This document shows, piece by piece, positions 17,349 to 25,768 of a stretch of DNA of 33,388 nucleotides. The DNA lies in the NCBI GenBank assembly GCA_945883235.1, contig CAMCXF010000038.1, forward strand, positions 1 through 33,388, given 5' to 3'. The notes beneath the pieces are model-generated. The model saw nothing but the letters and a program-made list of their open reading frames with translations. It was not told the origin of the DNA and did not search any database. The position numbers were made by a program, and so were the translations under genes. The stretch comes from Phenylobacterium deserti. Its GTDB lineage: Bacteria > Pseudomonadota > Alphaproteobacteria > Caulobacterales > Caulobacteraceae. The first letter of the stretch is position 1. Every line of letters begins with the position of its first letter.

Positions 17349-17377
17349 TGGTATCGGGAAATTCTCCCCCGATACCA
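17349..17377. promoter_or_regulatory. 10-bp perfect inverted repeat in the integrase leader
   Basis: TGGTATCGGG (17349-17358) and CCCGATACCA (17368-17377) are exact complements with a 9-base spacer, ending 19 bases before the integrase ATG. A direct half-copy GTGGTATC lies just upstream (from 17338). It could be a repressor or excisionase site, or an RNA hairpin in the leader. Confidence 0.5.
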
Positions 17378-17396
17378 GAATAGGCAGAGGCTCAAC

Positions 17397-18722
17397 ATGG
17401 AAAGTCGAACGGCGCGCATCACCAAGCGGACGGTCGATGCGGTAGCGACACCGACCACTGAAGCCGGGGAGGCGCGGGTCTGGGATACGGACCTGAAGGG
17501 GTTTTTCCTGCGGGTCTATCCGTCCGGTCGCCGGGTCTATGCGGTGAAGTACCGGCTGGGGCCGTTGCAGCGGATTTTCACAATAGGGGTCCACGGTTCG
17601 CCCTACACCCCGGAGATGGCGCGTGATGCAGCCGACGCGGCCTTGCGGCGGGTAGCCGAGGGCGAAGACCCGGCGACTATCAAGAAGGAGGCGCGCGAGG
17701 CGCTGACGGTCTCGGCCCTGATCGACCGCTATCTTGAGGACGGCCCGGCGACGAAACCCAGCAAGCGCCCCAGCACTTGGGGGACTGACGGATCAAACCT
17801 CAAGCGACATATCCTGCCGCTGCTGGGCCGTAAGGTCGCCAATGCCGTGAGCAAGGCAGAAGCGGCAAAGGCCATCAGCGACATCACCGTCGGCAAGACA
17901 GCTGTCGACGAAAAGAGCGAGAAGAAGCGCGGTCGGGCCATCGTCAGGGGCGGGGCAGGCATAGCCCGCCGCACGCTGGCCACCACGGCAGCGATGTTCG
18001 CGTGGGGCATGGAACACGGGCTGGTCAAAGCCAATCCGTTCACCACCGTGAAACTGGGCCGGGCACCGGTGCTGGAACGGTTCCTGAGCCGGGAAGAGGC
18101 CGGTCGCCTGATCGACGCCATTAACGCCTTGCAGGCTGCGAAAGAGGTCAATCCCGCCTTCTGCGACGCTATCCGGCTGCTGTTGCTGACCGGGGCGCGG
18201 AAGACAGAAATCCTCGGCCTGACGTGGTCTGAGGTGGATATCGTGCGCAAGGTGCTACTGCTGCCGCCGGAGCGGACCAAGGCCGGTGGTTCGAATGGTA
18301 ATCGTCGGATCAACCTGTCGCCGCCCGCGCTGGAAATCCTCGCCAAGCGGCGACCAGCCAGAGTGAAACCCACCGACTTTGTTTTCCCGGCCACCCGGGG
18401 CGACGGCCATATCATCGGGGTCCGCCGTGCCTTTGCGAAGGCGTGCGCTAGGGCTGGTCTGGACGGGGTGCGTATCCATGATTTGCGCCACAGCTTCGCC
18501 AGCTTCGCTGTAGCAGACGGTGCCAGCCTGTTCCTGATCAGCAAGCTGCTGGGGCAAGCCAGCGCACGCACGGCGGAACGCTACGCCCACCTGAGCGGCG
18601 ACCCGCTTCATGAGGCAGTGGCGGCGATTGGCAACAGGCTGATGCCGACTAAGGAGCCTGCGCCCGATGAGGGCACCGACCGGCCATTCGGTGAGGTCAT
18701 CCAAATGCAGACGGGTGCCTGA
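17397..18722 (+). CDS. int: Tyrosine-type site-specific integrase (P4-like)
   Basis: 441 residues from ATG 17397 (AGAGG 6-7 bases upstream). The N-terminal arm-binding DUF4102-like domain (about 1-95; TKRTVDAVATP, then LKGFFLRVYPSGRRVYAVKYRLG) is followed by a core-binding SAM-like domain and the catalytic domain: Arg in LLTGARKTEILGLTW, Lys in RTKAGG, HDLRHSFAS, and the nucleophile Tyr in AERYAHLS. The usual second box II residue (His/Trp in LLGH) is Gln here (LLGQAS), seen in some active relatives. Such enzymes recombine an element into tRNA 3' ends, in keeping with the adjacent tRNA-Thr fragment. The frame stays open to 17301, but that part overlaps the leader repeats. Confidence 0.92.
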   Translation: MESRTARITKRTVDAVATPTTEAGEARVWDTDLKGFFLRVYPSGRRVYAVKYRLGPLQRIFTIGVHGSPYTPEMARDAADAALRRVAEGEDPATIKKEAREALTVSALIDRYLEDGPATKPSKRPSTWGTDGSNLKRHILPLLGRKVANAVSKAEAAKAISDITVGKTAVDEKSEKKRGRAIVRGGAGIARRTLATTAAMFAWGMEHGLVKANPFTTVKLGRAPVLERFLSREEAGRLIDAINALQAAKEVNPAFCDAIRLLLLTGARKTEILGLTWSEVDIVRKVLLLPPERTKAGGSNGNRRINLSPPALEILAKRRPARVKPTDFVFPATRGDGHIIGVRRAFAKACARAGLDGVRIHDLRHSFASFAVADGASLFLISKLLGQASARTAERYAHLSGDPLHEAVAAIGNRLMPTKEPAPDEGTDRPFGEVIQMQTGA

Positions 18723-18723
18723 C

Positions 18724-19668
18724 ATGGGTGGCCAGCCTACCATCATAAGTAATGATTACCGGCCCAATCAGCGTAAAGATATATTGAGGCGGGCTGGAGT
18801 TGGCGAGTTGAACCCTCGCCAAGCCGAAGCCGAGGCAAAGCGTCTGGGCCTGGCGCCTCTCTCATCCAAACCTGATGACTCCGAATTCGACCCACGCAAA
18901 AAGTCACGCTGGTCGTTGGCAATGGCACTCGCCTGGATCGTCTGGCGCGACTTCGAGGAAGTTCGCTTATGGGACAACGAGTTTCGAAGAAAGTGCTGGG
19001 ATTGGAAGCCGGTCAGTAGGCCGCTGCCGGAAACCAGCGAAGAAGGTCCTCGCAGCCTCAAAGTTTGGGTCGTGGCACAGCGCGAACCCACGAATGGAGT
19101 TACATTTGAGGTTTTGGGTCACATTCCGCTGTCGAAGGGGCTCCTGCCGGTACTCGAAGGGCACGTATCCAGCCGCGCTAAACGCGAGTTCTGGGAAGCG
19201 CTGCAGGACGAGAAGCTCGTGGGAGAAGGCGTTCCAGCCGGCGGGGGTACTCGGAGGTCAATTCTAGCCCTTGAATGGCAGGATCTGGAAGCTGGGGACT
19301 TAACGAAATTCGGCGGCGAGAAGTTCAATCTCCGGCATGAGCGAGCCGGCAACGTCTATGATGACATCACATTCAGGCGTGACGAAATCCTCGCGACTTG
19401 GCCAGCCGGCGAACCCCCTCGTTCAGACACTTCCCAGCCTCCTCGGCGGCGCAGTCCTAAGCCGAGCGATTCACTGGATCTGGAGCGCTGGGTTGACGCG
19501 CGCGTGGCAGGTGGTCAGCCACCGCCACGTCGAATAGATGCCGAACATTGGGCAGTAGGCAAGGGCCTCAGCGTTGCTTGGGCGCGAGGGGCGCACGCCG
19601 CTTTGCCTCTTACAAAGAAGCTGAAACGAGGCGAAGGTCTGACAGACTGGAAGGCAAAGCGTCCGTAA
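18724..19668 (+). CDS. Unrecognised element-borne protein, 314 residues
   Basis: ATG 18724 follows the integrase stop by one base, so the two are probably co-transcribed. No motif gives a known function. Visible features are an N-terminal polar region, a Trp-rich segment (about 55-95: SRWSLAMALAWIVWRDF, then RRKCWDWKPVS), a central GHIPLS/EGVPAGGGTRRS region and a basic, Pro-rich linker (about 235-255) before a C-terminal helical part. The start region is less G/C-rich in third positions than the flanking genes, suggesting a different origin. It may be accessory cargo or an element maintenance protein; there is no signal peptide or membrane span. Confidence 0.65.
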   Translation: MGGQPTIISNDYRPNQRKDILRRAGVGELNPRQAEAEAKRLGLAPLSSKPDDSEFDPRKKSRWSLAMALAWIVWRDFEEVRLWDNEFRRKCWDWKPVSRPLPETSEEGPRSLKVWVVAQREPTNGVTFEVLGHIPLSKGLLPVLEGHVSSRAKREFWEALQDEKLVGEGVPAGGGTRRSILALEWQDLEAGDLTKFGGEKFNLRHERAGNVYDDITFRRDEILATWPAGEPPRSDTSQPPRRRSPKPSDSLDLERWVDARVAGGQPPPRRIDAEHWAVGKGLSVAWARGAHAALPLTKKLKRGEGLTDWKAKRP

Positions 19669-19765
19669 ACTGCGCGGACCGGTTCCGGACAGGTTTCATG
19701 CGCTCTGGACGGACGATTTGAATGTGCGGTCCTTGTAACGTCGAGACGCAGCGGGAACCCTCCCA

Positions 19766-19981
19766 ATGCCTCGCGGACCCGATACCCACATGGATACCCT
19801 TCTGACGACCCCTGAAGTTGCCGGCCGCCTTGGCGTGGCCGAAATCACCGTGCGCAAGTGGCGCATCTACGGCACTGGCCCGCGCTTCATTCGCTGCGGC
19901 GGAAATGTCCGTTACCGGGCGGCTGACATCGAAACCTGGGTGTCCTCGCGGACGGTCAGCAGCACCAGCGAGGCCACGTAA
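19766..19981 (+). CDS. AlpA/excisionase-like HTH protein
   Basis: 71 residues forming a single MerR-like helix-turn-helix of the HTH_17 type: LLTTPEVAGRLGVAEITVRKWRI is followed by the wing GPRFIRCGGNVRYRAADIETWV. This is the typical small DNA-binding protein of P4-like elements, controlling integrase expression or acting as an excisionase. ATG 19766 has a GGGAA element upstream; ATG 19790 is also possible and would trim eight residues. It lies about 100 bases after the 314-residue gene and just upstream of the replication genes. Confidence 0.85.
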   Translation: MPRGPDTHMDTLLTTPEVAGRLGVAEITVRKWRIYGTGPRFIRCGGNVRYRAADIETWVSSRTVSSTSEAT

Positions 19982-19985
19982 TCGC

Positions 19986-20138
19986 ATGGCTCGCACATCC
20001 TGGGTTCCGCCGACCCTGAACAGCGAAGGGGCCGCCTCTGGCAAGGCGACCTCCTCTGAATTGCGCTTCGCAACGCAGCAAGAATATACCCTGACCGGAC
20101 CGGGCCTTCAATCACACGGCGAGGCCCGGCATGGGTAG
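19986..20138 (+). CDS. Possible 50-residue ORF between the HTH and primase genes
   Basis: It begins 4 bases after the HTH gene stop and ends overlapping the primase start by 8 bases, the tight packing expected in an operon. The product (MARTSWVPPTLNSEG to GEARHG) is polar with no known motif, and no strong ribosome site is seen. It may equally be a leader for the primase. Confidence 0.3.
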   Translation: MARTSWVPPTLNSEGAASGKATSSELRFATQQEYTLTGPGLQSHGEARHG

Positions 20139-21042
20139 CCTCGCGGCGGCCTTCGGAACGGGTGGGATCGAATGGTCCTGCATCGAGGCCGAGCCTGGTG
20201 GCGTGCCTGCCACGTTCGATATGGCCTGTCCGATCTGTGGCCCGGACAGGCGAAGCCGTTCCAATCAGGTTCGCAAAGTGCTCCGTGTCTGGCGACATGA
20301 AGAGGCGTTCGCAGCCTTCTCATGCATCCGCTGCGGCCAGGGTGGATGGGTCAAGCCGGACCGGAACGCCCCCTCGCCACCACGCGGCGCTCACATTCGA
20401 GCCCTGGACCGGGTTCGCGTTGATCCGGAGCGTGATCGGCTGGAAAAACTGGAGAAGTTGGCGTGCGCCGAGTTCATGTTTTTCAGCGCCGGGCCCGTGG
20501 AGGGCACGCTGGGCCAAGACTACCTGGGCCGTCGCGCACTTCTGCCGGGGATCGACCTGCGCTTCGGCCACTACACGCCCCTTTCCTATTACGGGAAGCG
20601 CACAGGCCCCGCCATGGTGGCGGCGGTGCGCAATGCGGCGGGCGAGCTAACCGGGGCGCAGGCGACGTTTCTGACGCCGGACGGCTCGAAGATTGATCGC
20701 CGTAGCTTCGGGAAAGTATCTGGTTGTGCCGTAAGGCTCGCGCCGGTGGGCGCTGACGGGCAGTTGGCCGTCGCCGAGGGTGTTGAATCGGCGCTGAGTT
20801 TCTCGGCGCTCTATGAGGTTCCCTGCTGGGCCGCATTGAGCGCCGGAAGTCTCGAACGGTTCGAGCCGCCGGCAGGCCTTTCACAGCTCATCGTCGCGGC
20901 GGACCACGACGCAAATGGTCGAGGTCTTGAGGCAGCGCAGACGCTGGCAAAGCGCGCCCAGCGGGTCTGCGACGTGGCCATCTCCATGCCGCCCCAGCCA
21001 GGCGACTGGAACGACGTTCTGGTCGCGGAGGCAGGCATATGA
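20131..21042 (+). CDS. Toprim-domain primase-like protein with zinc ribbon
   Basis: 303 residues. The N-terminus carries a zinc-ribbon pair (CPICGPDRR near 33 and CIRCGQGG near 65), then a linker, and a Toprim core with the catalytic Glu in AEGVESALSFSAL and the metal-binding Asp pair in AADHDANGRG. This is the architecture of P4/phage-type element primases, which make primers for replication of the excised element. It lacks its own helicase domain; that role is supplied by the next gene, whose ATG overlaps its stop (ATGA). A full-length P4 alpha protein would carry both functions on one chain, so this is the split form. Confidence 0.87.
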   Translation: MGSLAAAFGTGGIEWSCIEAEPGGVPATFDMACPICGPDRRSRSNQVRKVLRVWRHEEAFAAFSCIRCGQGGWVKPDRNAPSPPRGAHIRALDRVRVDPERDRLEKLEKLACAEFMFFSAGPVEGTLGQDYLGRRALLPGIDLRFGHYTPLSYYGKRTGPAMVAAVRNAAGELTGAQATFLTPDGSKIDRRSFGKVSGCAVRLAPVGADGQLAVAEGVESALSFSALYEVPCWAALSAGSLERFEPPAGLSQLIVAADHDANGRGLEAAQTLAKRAQRVCDVAISMPPQPGDWNDVLVAEAGI

Positions 21043-22154
21043 CCACCGTTCGCCCGTTCCCCGTCGTGGCCAGTTTTGAAACTACCGCACCGCCTGCACC
21101 CTTCACCGCAGACGCGCTGGCCAGCCAACAAGTCCCGCCCCGCAACTGGCAAGTGCCAGGATTGATCCCCGGCACCACCGTGACGACCATCGACGGCGAT
21201 GGCGGGACCGGAAAGTCCACGCTGGGCCTGCAGCTTGGCGTCGCGACAGTGCTTGGAAAAGACTGGCTGAACCGCAAGGTCCGTAAGGGGCGAGTGTTCT
21301 ATGTATCCGCCGAGGACGATCAGGACGAACTGCATCGCCGTCTGAACGACATGTGCGTCCATTTTGATTGTGGCCTTGAAGACCTGGGCGACCTCAAACT
21401 GTGGCCGCTCGATGACATCACGGAACTGGTGGCCCTCGATGAGCAAAGCCGCGAGTTTGGGCCGACCTCCCTCTGGACAGAACTCGAGCGCATTCTAGAC
21501 GATTGGCAGCCCTTTCTGATCGTTCTGGATAGCCGTGCGGATGTCTACGGCGGCGATGAAGTCAACCGCCGCCAGGTCCGCAGGTTCGTGTCCATGTTGC
21601 GTCAGTTGGCGAGATCGCTCAACGCAGCCGTCGTAATGTTGTCGCACCCCAGCCTGACCGGGATGTCGAGCGGATCCGGTTCTTCGGGCTCGACGGCATG
21701 GAATAACAGTGTCCGGTCCCGCCTCTACCTATCCAAGCCAGCGCTCAAAGAGGACGGTGATCATGATCCTGACTTGCGGCTTTTAAGTCTAAAGAAAGCC
21801 AACTACGGGCCAGAGACTGCCGACATGCACCTCTACCGGAAGGCCGGCGTATTCGTCACCAAGGAGGGTGCCACCACCACGCCACTGGACCGAACGGCTG
21901 AACGAAATCGTATTGACGAACTGTTCCTGCAAATTCTCGGAGTGATGACCGAGCGGGGACAAACTATCTCGCCCAGCCCCGGTGCGAACTACGCACCCGC
22001 GATCTTCGCAAGGGATAGTCGGGCCGGTGAGGTTCGGAAGCCCGCGTTTGTCCTCGCTATGAACCGACTGTTCGATTCTGGGGCAATTCGTATCGAGAAG
22101 GTTGGCCCGGCGTCACGGGAACGCAAACAACTGGTCGCAGTGAGCGCATCGTGA
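21039..22154 (+). CDS. RepA-like AAA ATPase (RecA-fold helicase/replication protein)
   Basis: 371 residues. It is a RecA-fold ATPase of the RepA/AAA_25 kind: Walker A GDGGTGKST at about 51-59, a Glu-containing strand VFYVSAEDD, and Walker B FLIVLDSRADVYGGDE near 160-175, followed by VVMLSHPSLTG and the sensor-like SGSSGSTAWNNSVRSRLYL. RepA hexamers unwind plasmid or element DNA. It is coupled to the primase by a 4-base overlap and followed by a short repeat array that could be its cognate origin. The C-terminal region (270-371) resembles a winged-helix segment. Confidence 0.87.
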   Translation: MTTVRPFPVVASFETTAPPAPFTADALASQQVPPRNWQVPGLIPGTTVTTIDGDGGTGKSTLGLQLGVATVLGKDWLNRKVRKGRVFYVSAEDDQDELHRRLNDMCVHFDCGLEDLGDLKLWPLDDITELVALDEQSREFGPTSLWTELERILDDWQPFLIVLDSRADVYGGDEVNRRQVRRFVSMLRQLARSLNAAVVMLSHPSLTGMSSGSGSSGSTAWNNSVRSRLYLSKPALKEDGDHDPDLRLLSLKKANYGPETADMHLYRKAGVFVTKEGATTTPLDRTAERNRIDELFLQILGVMTERGQTISPSPGANYAPAIFARDSRAGEVRKPAFVLAMNRLFDSGAIRIEKVGPASRERKQLVAVSAS

Positions 22155-22276
22155 TGGGACACGACCTACCAACGGCCATACGAACGGCCTTCCAAGCCAC
22201 TTCCAACCCCCGTTCCAACCCCTATACCAACGCTTCCAACGGCCATACGAACCCCCTGCAGCCACACACCCCCTAA
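22154..22276 (+). repeat. CCAA repeat array after repA, also readable as a 40-residue ORF
   Basis: CCAA occurs at 22169, 22192, 22203, 22215, 22227 and 22236, mostly as TTCCAAC at 9-12 base steps, with two copies of the 16-base string CAACGGCCATACGAAC at its ends. The steps are close to one helix turn, as in iterons. An ORF starting at ATG 22154 (sharing one base with the repA stop) encodes an Asn/Pro/Thr-rich peptide, which is simply the repeat translated; whether it is made is unknown. Its place beside primase and helicase genes suggests an origin. Confidence 0.45.
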
Positions 22277-22860
22277 CCCCCAGACCGGCGTCCGGCCCGC
22301 TTGGGCGGCCTGCGCCCGGTAATCAGGACTGACCGACGACCCGGTTCAGTAAGATCAAAACGGTGCCTGGCCCTAATGCCGGGGCCACGGTTCCTACCTG
22401 CGGACGGCTCAGTGCGGACTGTCGAACGATTACATTGACGGGGCTGCCTCAATGAGCGGACCACGTAGAAACGCGAGGGAAACGCGCGGGCGGTCACTAT
22501 CTCCAGGTCAACTAGCAGACGTTCCGAACGTCTCAGATGGGGGGAATGCGGTCGTTCGCCTGGCGGCGGTTGACGGGCGCATTCTGAATCAACTGAGACG
22601 TTGGGAAGGTCCGATTCCCGGAGCCGGATACCTATGTCCGTTTGTTGGCCCCAATCCAGCGGGGAGAAACGACCCCGTGGGGGCCTAAGTCTGACGTCAC
22701 CGTCGCGGGCAACGTCTTCAATCTCCAGCCCCATCTGGTCCGCGGTCCGGTTCTTAGCCAGTTCCGGGCTAAGGTTCATCAAGCTTGGGAAACTGCGATT
22801 GCAGCGGATCTGCGAGGCGAACGGCACAGCGTCCCGAACTCCGCAACTTCGGCACGGGCC
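22277..22860. other. About 580 bases without a credible gene (decayed element end)
   Basis: ORFs are present on both strands (plus 22452-22688, minus 22273-22827), but both have mixed third-base composition and no recognisable domain or good start. An inverted repeat AACGTCTCAG (22526-22535) and its complement (22593-22602) lies in the middle. No tRNA sequence or att-core copy is visible. The stretch is best read as degraded DNA between the replication module and the catabolic locus. Confidence 0.5.
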
Positions 22861-24108
22861 TTAGCGCCCCATTGGACCCGCCTCGGCCGCGTAGGCGCGT
22901 GATGCAAGTCCGTAGAGCGCGGCTGGCAACGCAAGGATGGGTATCAGCGTCAGCAGAGCGATGCGGAGTGCGCTTGCCGGATCGCCGCCATGCAGGTCGC
23001 TCATGACTCCGACCGCCAGCGGGCCAAGGCCAGCACCGATGAGGTTCGCCACGAACAGCGAGAAGCCTGACGCGAACCCTCTGAGATTGGCCGGGGCGAT
23101 GGTCTGGATCATTGCGTAGGCGGGACCATAGGCCATCGAGGCGCAGGCGGTCCCGAGGAACACCAGTCCCATGGCGACCTTGGCATCCGTGACCAGTAGC
23201 ACGCCCAGCAGCGGCAGGAATGCCGCCACATAGGACAGGCTGGCGAGCCATAGCGCCCAGCGGACGTCTCGGCGCATCAGGCCTGTCGCCACGGTTCCGC
23301 CGGCCAGCATACCGCTGATCGCGCCAAGCCCGTAGCTCAGGCCGAACTGCACGCCGACCGCGGCGACCGGCATCGAGAAGGCTCGGGCGAAGTAGCTGGG
23401 CAACCACTGGAGCAGGCCGCTCATCGCGAACGCGCCGACGGCAAACCCGCCCATCAGCAGCTGGAAGGACCGGCGCTTCAGCAGGACGCCGGGTGCGCCC
23501 GCCGGTGGCCTGATGGACGGGGGCGCATGTGTCCGGGGTTCCGGGAGGGTGGCCAGGACGAGAAGCGCCACCGGCAGGCCCAGGAGGCCCAGGACCGCGA
23601 AGCTCATGCGCCAGCCCAGCGCGCCGGCAAGGAGGCCGCCGCCGGCCAGTCCGATGAGCGCACCCAGGGGCACGCCTGCGGAGTGGATGGCCAGCGCCAT
23701 CGGGCGCCTGTGCTCGGGCGCGAGTTCGCTGATCAGGGAATGCGCCGGAGGAACCCCGCCCGCCTCACCGATCGCGACCAGCATGCGCGCTGTCATCAGC
23801 TGCCAGAAGCCCTGGGCGAGGCCGGTGAGCGCCGTCATCAGGCTCCAGAACCCCATGGCGACCCCTATTAACAGCGGACGGCGGCCCCGGTCGGCCAGGC
23901 GCGAGAGGGGCAGGCCGAAGATCGCGTAGAAGGCGGAGAACGCCAGCCCGGTCAGCAGGCCCAGCTGGGTATCGCTGAGGTGCATTTCCAGCTTGATCTG
24001 CGGCAACAGAACCGAAAGTGCGGTGCGGTCGATACTTGCGACGACATTGGCGAGGAACAATACGCCGACAGCCCAGGCAAGGGTGTTGCGCGGGCCGGGT
24101 CCGGTCAC
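22861..24108 (-). CDS. MFS transporter (spinster-like)
   Basis: 415 residues with 12 predicted membrane helices. The family signature between helices 2 and 3 is present (GLPLSRLADRGRRPLLIG), as are the start region NVVASIDRTALSVLLP and the GEAGGVPPAHSLISELAP segment typical of spinster-like MFS proteins in sphingomonad and Caulobacter catabolic loci. It should import the substrate or its intermediate over the inner membrane, or export a product. The GTG start overlaps the upstream ligase stop (GTGA, 24105-24108), so the two are co-translated. The substrate is not readable. Confidence 0.9.
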   Translation of the reverse strand: MTGPGPRNTLAWAVGVLFLANVVASIDRTALSVLLPQIKLEMHLSDTQLGLLTGLAFSAFYAIFGLPLSRLADRGRRPLLIGVAMGFWSLMTALTGLAQGFWQLMTARMLVAIGEAGGVPPAHSLISELAPEHRRPMALAIHSAGVPLGALIGLAGGGLLAGALGWRMSFAVLGLLGLPVALLVLATLPEPRTHAPPSIRPPAGAPGVLLKRRSFQLLMGGFAVGAFAMSGLLQWLPSYFARAFSMPVAAVGVQFGLSYGLGAISGMLAGGTVATGLMRRDVRWALWLASLSYVAAFLPLLGVLLVTDAKVAMGLVFLGTACASMAYGPAYAMIQTIAPANLRGFASGFSLFVANLIGAGLGPLAVGVMSDLHGGDPASALRIALLTLIPILALPAALYGLASRAYAAEAGPMGR

Positions 24109-25628
24109 GAGCGCGGTCCTGCGTCTGTCAGTTCCTGGCGCAGGCGCTTCTTATCGACCTTGCCATAGGTGGTGAGCGGCAGGTCATCGGCGAAGACGAT
24201 GGTCTTCGGGACCTTGTAGGCCGATAGCAGGTTCTTGGCGAAGACGCGAAGGGCTGCGGACGAGGTTTCCCCCTCCAGGACGACCACGGCGGTCACAGCT
24301 TCACCCCAGTCGGCGTCAGGAAGGCCAATCACGGCGACCTCGCGCACCGCTTCATGCTGTCGAAGCGCTGTCTCGACCTCGCTGGAATAGACGTTCATCC
24401 CGCCCGTAATGATCATGTCCTTCGCGCGATCCACGAGGAACAGATAACCGTTGTCGAGGTAGCCGAGGTCGCCGGTTCGCAGCCATCCATCATCGACGGC
24501 GGCGGCCGTGGCGTCGGCATCCTTGAAGTATTCGCGCAGGAGGTAAGGCGAGCGGACCTCGACCTCGCCCACCGGCGCCTCGGCCGAAGGCGCGGTACGG
24601 ACCTCGACGAACGGCACCGCCCGGCCGCAGGATGCGAGCAGGACCGGGTTCAGGTGGTCATCCTTGCTCAGGCTGGTGATGAAGTTCGGGCACTCGGTCT
24701 GGCCGTAGATCTGGAGGAATACAGGCCCCAGCTTGCTGAGCGCCTCCTCCAGCCGCGGCCGGCTCATCGGTGCGGCGCCATAGACGACCGTCCGGAGACT
24801 GGAGACGTCCGGAGCATCCTCTCCGATGGCGTCCAGGAGTCGATAGAGCATGGTGGGGACAGCGAAGGTCCAGGTTGCCCGATAGCGGGCGCAAGCGTCC
24901 AGGAACCCTGCAGCCTCGAACCGCGGCTGCAGCACGGTCACGCCGCCCTGCAGAAGACAGGCCGCCATGTGGTAGCCGGCGGAATGCGGCAGGGGTGTGG
25001 TCAGGAGCATGACCTCGTCGGAGCGGACATCGCCGCAGACCACGTGCGCCAGCAGGTTGATCGCCATGCGGCCATAGACATGCCTGACACCCTTGGGATG
25101 GCCGGTCGTGCCTCCGGTGTAGGCCAGGATCGCCGTGTCGTCCGGCGCGGCGACGATGAGGGCTTCGAGCGGGGCCGCAGAGATCACCTCGTTCCAGGCG
25201 ATTTCGCCGGGGCGGGCGGGCATGTCGTCCGGAACGCTGACACGGAGCACTGCAGGCGCGTTGTTGATCACCTCGGGCTGCGGCAATCCGGCGTGAGCTA
25301 TCAGTACCTGGGCGCCGGCGTGCTGGAGGCAATAGGCGAGTTCTGGTCGGCTCATGAGTTCGTTCAGCGGAATCCGGACCGCCGCCAGCTTCAGGATGGC
25401 CAGTTCGGCGACCACGTACTCGGCCGAATTTCGCAGGTGAAGGGCGATGCGGGCACCTCGGCCCAATCCCTGGCGGCTCAGGTAGCCCGCCAGGCGATCT
25501 GAGAGGCCATCAAGGTCGGCGTAGGTGAGGGTTTGCTCGCCGACGACCAAGGCCGTGCGCGCGCCGTGGCGCCGGATCGCACCGATCAGCAGGCTTGCCG
25601 ATGTTGGACCTGTCGTAACCGTATCCAT
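24105..25628 (-). CDS. Acyl-CoA synthetase / AMP-dependent ligase
   Basis: 507 residues from ATG 25628, preceded by a G-rich ribosome site. The adenylate-forming motifs are all present: YTGGTTGHPKG (about 170-180, AMP-binding P-loop), IYGQTECP, WLRTGDLGYLD, KDMIITGGMNVYS and the C-terminal catalytic Lys in TTYGKVDKKRL. It activates a carboxylic acid to its CoA thioester through an acyl-AMP. The frame is open upstream to 25760, but that 44-residue extension crosses the TetR operator. It is divergent to tetR and first in an operon with the MFS gene. The substrate is probably an aromatic, terpenoid or steroid-like acid, but that is inference. Confidence 0.9.
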   Translation of the reverse strand: MDTVTTGPTSASLLIGAIRRHGARTALVVGEQTLTYADLDGLSDRLAGYLSRQGLGRGARIALHLRNSAEYVVAELAILKLAAVRIPLNELMSRPELAYCLQHAGAQVLIAHAGLPQPEVINNAPAVLRVSVPDDMPARPGEIAWNEVISAAPLEALIVAAPDDTAILAYTGGTTGHPKGVRHVYGRMAINLLAHVVCGDVRSDEVMLLTTPLPHSAGYHMAACLLQGGVTVLQPRFEAAGFLDACARYRATWTFAVPTMLYRLLDAIGEDAPDVSSLRTVVYGAAPMSRPRLEEALSKLGPVFLQIYGQTECPNFITSLSKDDHLNPVLLASCGRAVPFVEVRTAPSAEAPVGEVEVRSPYLLREYFKDADATAAAVDDGWLRTGDLGYLDNGYLFLVDRAKDMIITGGMNVYSSEVETALRQHEAVREVAVIGLPDADWGEAVTAVVVLEGETSSAALRVFAKNLLSAYKVPKTIVFADDLPLTTYGKVDKKRLRQELTDAGPRS

Positions 25629-25667
25629 CCCCAACCCAAGTCCACTTCTCGTTGAGGGTAATTTATA

Positions 25668-25683
25668 AGGTACGTTCGTACCT
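25668..25683. promoter_or_regulatory. TetR-type operator between ligase and tetR
   Basis: AGGTACGTTCGTACCT is a palindrome with perfect 7-base arms and a 2-base centre. It lies 40 bases upstream of the ligase start and 86 bases upstream of tetR, where a TetR protein would repress both. TTCGTACC from its right half recurs upstream of the TonB receptor gene (27283-27290). Confidence 0.7.
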
Positions 25684-25768
25684 GTAAAGGACTCGCGGGA
25701 CAGATTGGCGGCGCGCGGCGCGCGAGCTATGGCAAGGTGGACAAGGACCCAGGGGAGCAAAGCGCCAT

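Noticed and set aside
22273..22827. 184-codon minus-strand ORF in the gap after repA
   Set aside because: Mixed third-base composition, Arg/Pro-rich product, no domain and no good start; kept as decayed DNA.
24354..25502. 382-codon plus-strand ORF opposite the acyl-CoA ligase
   Set aside because: Antisense shadow of a clear AMP-ligase gene; no motif, no ribosome site.
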